Shown here piece after piece: positions 61,181 to 64,000 of a stretch of 64,000 bases of DNA (positions are counted from its first letter, which is position 1; each line of letters begins with the position of its first letter). The stretch comes from Maridesulfovibrio frigidus DSM 17176. Its GTDB lineage: Bacteria > Desulfobacterota > Desulfovibrionia > Desulfovibrionales > Desulfovibrionaceae. Below the pieces are notes generated by a model. It saw only the letters and a program-made list of their open reading frames with translations, was not told the DNA's origin and did no database searches. The stretch covers positions 1 to 64,000 of the forward strand of contig NZ_JONL01000008.1 in assembly GCF_000711735.1 (NCBI RefSeq), in the 5' to 3' direction. The translations under genes were made by a program, and so were the position numbers.

Positions 61181-63886
61181 ATGAGTGTTGTTAATCTGGA
61201 GTTCTTGTTTCAGCCTAGATCCATAGCCGTTATCGGTGCTACCAACGAGCCTGACAATCCCGGCAATATTCTTATGCGAAACCTTATGGGGGGAGGATTT
61301 CTTGGTCCTGTTATGCCTGTAAGTGTTAACGTTGAGGCTATTTCAGGAGTTCTTACCTATAAGGATGTCGATGCACTTCCGAAAGTCCCCGACCTTGCAA
61401 TCATCTGTCGTCCGCTTGAAGAATGCCCTGAAATTTTGGCGAAACTCAGTGCGCGGGGGGTTAAAGCTTCCGCTTTGATCGGTCCCGGATTCAGCAAAAT
61501 GTCTGAAGATGACAAAATTAAGCTGAGTCGTGAACTGATGACTGCGGCAAATTCTCCGCATATGAGAATTTTGGGCCCTAAAAGTTTAGGTTTTATCATA
61601 CCATCATTAAATTTGAACGCCAGTATAGCTCCGCTTCCTGCGAAGGCCGGAAAAATAGCTTTTGTTTCTCAGTCGGATAGCTTTATTCCTACTGTTTTAG
61701 ACTGGGCGCATACCAATGATATTGGTTTTTCACATGTTATTTCAATGGGAAGCCGGATTGATTTAACCTTTGGTGATATATTAGATTACCTTGGGTCTGA
61801 TTCGCAGACGCGCTCCATTTTACTTTATATAGAGTCTATTAATGATGCCAGAGACTTTATGTCAGCTGCTCGTGCGGCCTCTCGTAATAAGCCTGTTTTG
61901 GTTATCAGGCCCGGGCAGGCTCTTCAGCATGTGACTCAAGAACTTTCGCAACTTGGCGGGACTATGAGCGCCAGATCTGACGAAGTTTTCGATGTAGCTT
62001 TTCGCCGGGCTGGAATGTTGCGAGTGCAAACTATTGATGGCCTTTTTGATGCGGCACAGACGCTTGCCAGTCTTCGCCAGCCTGTGCGGGGAAATCGTCT
62101 TGCTATTATTGCAAATGGTACAAGTGCAGGGCTTACTGCGGCTGATGGTCTCATAAGGCGTGGTGGTAAATTAGCACAACTTTCAGATGAGACGATAACT
62201 AAGCTGGATGAAGTTTTTGACGGGGCATGGGGTAAATCTAATCCGGTAATTATTGGATTTGATAGTCCGGGAGAGGAGTATCTGGATGCTGTAAAAGTCC
62301 TTATTAAAGATAAGGGCGTAGACGCGGTACTCGTTGTAAATGTTCCGTTTGCTGGTTTTTCAGGGGTGAAAATAGCTGAAACTCTTGCTACTGGCCTTAA
62401 AAAGATAAGGCGGATGGTGCTTACTTCATGGCTGGGTTCGGGGATATCCCGCAAATCCAGACGTGTATTTTCTCAGGCGGGTATACCTACCTATGACAGC
62501 GCAGATCAAGCTGTTCGTGCCTTTATGTATATGGCTGAATATCAGCGAAATCAGGAGCTACTCACTGAGACTCCTGACTCTTTGCCATCTGACTTTTTCC
62601 CCGACACCACAACCGCCCGTGAGATTGTTAGAAAAGCTCTTTCCGAAGGGCGTGAGGATTTAAATGATCCTGAATCTCATAGAGTTTTAGCGGCCTATGG
62701 GCTACCTGTTGTTGAGACCAAAATAGCTATTTCTGCCCGTGAAGCGGTTATTGCCGCAGACGAGCTTGGGTGTCCTGTAGCTCTTAAAATCCGCTCCCCG
62801 CAAATCAGTCAGCCTTATGATGTCGGTGGGGTTGTGCTTGATTTGGAAAGCCCTGAAAAAGTGTGGGAAACCGCAGCTACTATGCTGACCCGAGTGAACA
62901 GACAGAGGCCGGACGCTTATATTGAAGGGTTCACTGTCCAGAAAATGGGCAGAAGGTCCAGAGCTCATGAATTGTTTATTTCTGCGTCGGTTGATCCCAC
63001 CTTCGGCCCGATTATACATTTTGGCCACGGCGGTATGACCCGCGAAGTTGTTCGGGATCAGGCTATAGCAATGGTTCCTCTGAATATGAGTCTTGCGCGT
63101 GAGCTTATCAGTCGTACGCGTATTTTCAGGCTTCTTTCTGGAACGCCAACGCAGCCTCCCATAGATATTGAAGATTTATGTTTAACCTTGATTCAGGTTT
63201 CACAGCTTTTCATTGATATTCCGCAGATTGTAAATCTTGATATCAATCCGCTTTATGCCGATGATACAGGGGTTCTCGCTCTGGGCGCTAAGATAAGAGT
63301 TGCCGAATGCGGAGAGAATTGCCCCGAACTGGCAATTAGACCGTATCCAAGGGAGCTTGAAGAGTGCGTGGTGCTCAAGGACAATAGGCAGGTTACACTG
63401 CGGCCGATCAGACCTGAGGATGAGCCGGCGCATTATGCCTTTCTTGCACAGGTCTCTGATGAAGATATGCGTATGCGTTTCTTCGGAGTTGTGCGCAGAG
63501 ATTTCGACCACAAAGATATGTCCCGGTTCACTCAGATCAATTATGATCGGGAAATGGCATTCATTGCAACTGCGATAGGAAGTTCTGGGCTGCCGGAGAC
63601 ACTTGGAGTTGTCCGGACTTCAACTAAACCTGATAACTCTGAAGCTGAATTTGCTATTGTCATCAGGTCAGATTTGAAGGGGTCGGGACTGGGAAGCATG
63701 TTGTTTCATAAAATTATCAGGTATACCCGCGAACGTGCTACTCACTGGCTTGTCGGTCAGACTTTATTTGAGAATAAGGCTATGCAGGGATTGTCGCGCA
63801 AGTTTGGATTTGAAATCAGTGAGAATTACGAGGAAGATCTTGTGGAAATGAGGCTGGATTGCTCTAAAGAAGCAGGAAGCAACTAG
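61181..63886 (+). CDS. Pat/Pka-type protein lysine acetyltransferase
   Basis: This 901-aa protein combines an ADP-forming acyl-CoA synthetase-like part (about residues 1-690) with a C-terminal GNAT domain (about 725-890). The first part has the CoA-binding Rossmann motif AVIGATNEPDNPGN and an ATP-grasp region (ALKIRSPQISQPYDVGGV). In the GNAT domain VIRSDLKGSGLGSMLFHKII carries the acetyl-CoA loop. The active-site His block of the true synthetase (SHTGALAG) is replaced by sequence around ELSQLGGTMSARSDEVFD, so synthesis of acyl-CoA is unlikely. This is the Pat layout, which acetylates and inactivates Acs. The acs gene is divergent next door. Confidence 0.87.
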   Translation: MSVVNLEFLFQPRSIAVIGATNEPDNPGNILMRNLMGGGFLGPVMPVSVNVEAISGVLTYKDVDALPKVPDLAIICRPLEECPEILAKLSARGVKASALIGPGFSKMSEDDKIKLSRELMTAANSPHMRILGPKSLGFIIPSLNLNASIAPLPAKAGKIAFVSQSDSFIPTVLDWAHTNDIGFSHVISMGSRIDLTFGDILDYLGSDSQTRSILLYIESINDARDFMSAARAASRNKPVLVIRPGQALQHVTQELSQLGGTMSARSDEVFDVAFRRAGMLRVQTIDGLFDAAQTLASLRQPVRGNRLAIIANGTSAGLTAADGLIRRGGKLAQLSDETITKLDEVFDGAWGKSNPVIIGFDSPGEEYLDAVKVLIKDKGVDAVLVVNVPFAGFSGVKIAETLATGLKKIRRMVLTSWLGSGISRKSRRVFSQAGIPTYDSADQAVRAFMYMAEYQRNQELLTETPDSLPSDFFPDTTTAREIVRKALSEGREDLNDPESHRVLAAYGLPVVETKIAISAREAVIAADELGCPVALKIRSPQISQPYDVGGVVLDLESPEKVWETAATMLTRVNRQRPDAYIEGFTVQKMGRRSRAHELFISASVDPTFGPIIHFGHGGMTREVVRDQAIAMVPLNMSLARELISRTRIFRLLSGTPTQPPIDIEDLCLTLIQVSQLFIDIPQIVNLDINPLYADDTGVLALGAKIRVAECGENCPELAIRPYPRELEECVVLKDNRQVTLRPIRPEDEPAHYAFLAQVSDEDMRMRFFGVVRRDFDHKDMSRFTQINYDREMAFIATAIGSSGLPETLGVVRTSTKPDNSEAEFAIVIRSDLKGSGLGSMLFHKIIRYTRERATHWLVGQTLFENKAMQGLSRKFGFEISENYEEDLVEMRLDCSKEAGSN

Positions 63887-63936
63887 TCACGGACGAGCCA
63901 TTTTATCCTGATTAATAAGAAGCTGAAGGATCTAAA

Positions 63937-63972
63937 AAGGCCCCTGTCGAATTTTCATTCGACAGGGGCCTT
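63937..63972 (+). terminator. Terminator after the Pat-like gene
   Basis: A 16-bp perfect stem (AAGGCCCCTGTCGAAT / ATTCGACAGGGGCCTT) with loop TTTC. The downstream flank is T-rich. Confidence 0.92.
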
Positions 63973-64000
63973 ATACCTTTTTAAGTATGTAACCGTAATA

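Overview
The window looks like chromosomal DNA from a marine-type sulfate reducer of the Desulfovibrionaceae (Maridesulfovibrio or a close relative). This is inferred from gene content: a small atpZ-atpI-atpB-atpE operon next to rex, a RlpA-like SPOR lipoprotein, an AhpF-like thioredoxin reductase fusion, many chemosensory genes, and two hairpin repeats headed by GCCTCCGGYGG. I recognise that repeat from memory as common in these genomes. GC content is moderate and coding density is high. I see no rRNA, tRNA, CRISPR array, IS element or transposase.

Layout. Positions 1-1763 hold two tandem copies of a module. Each has a conserved lead-in, a divergent hydrophobic C-terminal domain and a small two-helix membrane protein, and each ends in the same hairpin. 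This resembles an orphan toxin/immunity cassette array. A 584-aa phage-virion-like protein with a very acidic tail follows (1897-3651). From 3.8 to 15.3 kb are housekeeping and envelope genes: a hydrolase lipoprotein, a thioredoxin reductase fusion, a radical SAM protein, a HIT protein, an IHF/HU protein, RlpA, a K+ channel with a separate cyclic-nucleotide-binding protein, a LysM lipoprotein and a LonB-like protease. From 15.6 to 18.4 kb lie the F0 genes and rex, with Rex-operator-like palindromes. From 18.5 to 31.5 kb are an NtrC-like regulator lacking GAFTGA, a flippase-like protein, MarR/MFS, rsmG, rlmH, a phosphoesterase, a folate cyclo-ligase, pgeF, a tautomerase, cheV and two glycosyltransferases. 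From 31.8 to 36.5 kb are a diguanylate cyclase, a queuosine-precursor transporter with a structured leader, dapF and a CII-like regulator.

The centrepiece is 36.8-49.8 kb, a Wsp-type chemosensory operon. It encodes a receptor, two CheW proteins (one with the WspD cysteine-rich N-terminus), CheR-TPR, a CheA hybrid with three HPt domains (the first lacking its histidine) and CheB. It then encodes a WspR-like receiver joined to a PP2C/SpoIIE phosphatase rather than GGDEF, and a second receptor with a CxxCH motif. A PhoB-like regulator with a nested palindrome upstream follows.

From 49.8 to 64 kb are a SPOR protein, argS, a SAM hydrolase (DUF62), cobS, two histidine kinases, a flavin-binding protein, and divergent acs and Pat-like acetyltransferase genes. 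That last pair is a plausible enzyme/regulator couple.

How the genes fit together: rex and its candidate operators would tie F0 expression to the NADH/NAD+ ratio. The Wsp-like array would turn an envelope or redox signal into phosphatase output, probably partner switching, instead of c-di-GMP. The Pat-like protein would set Acs activity by lysine acetylation.
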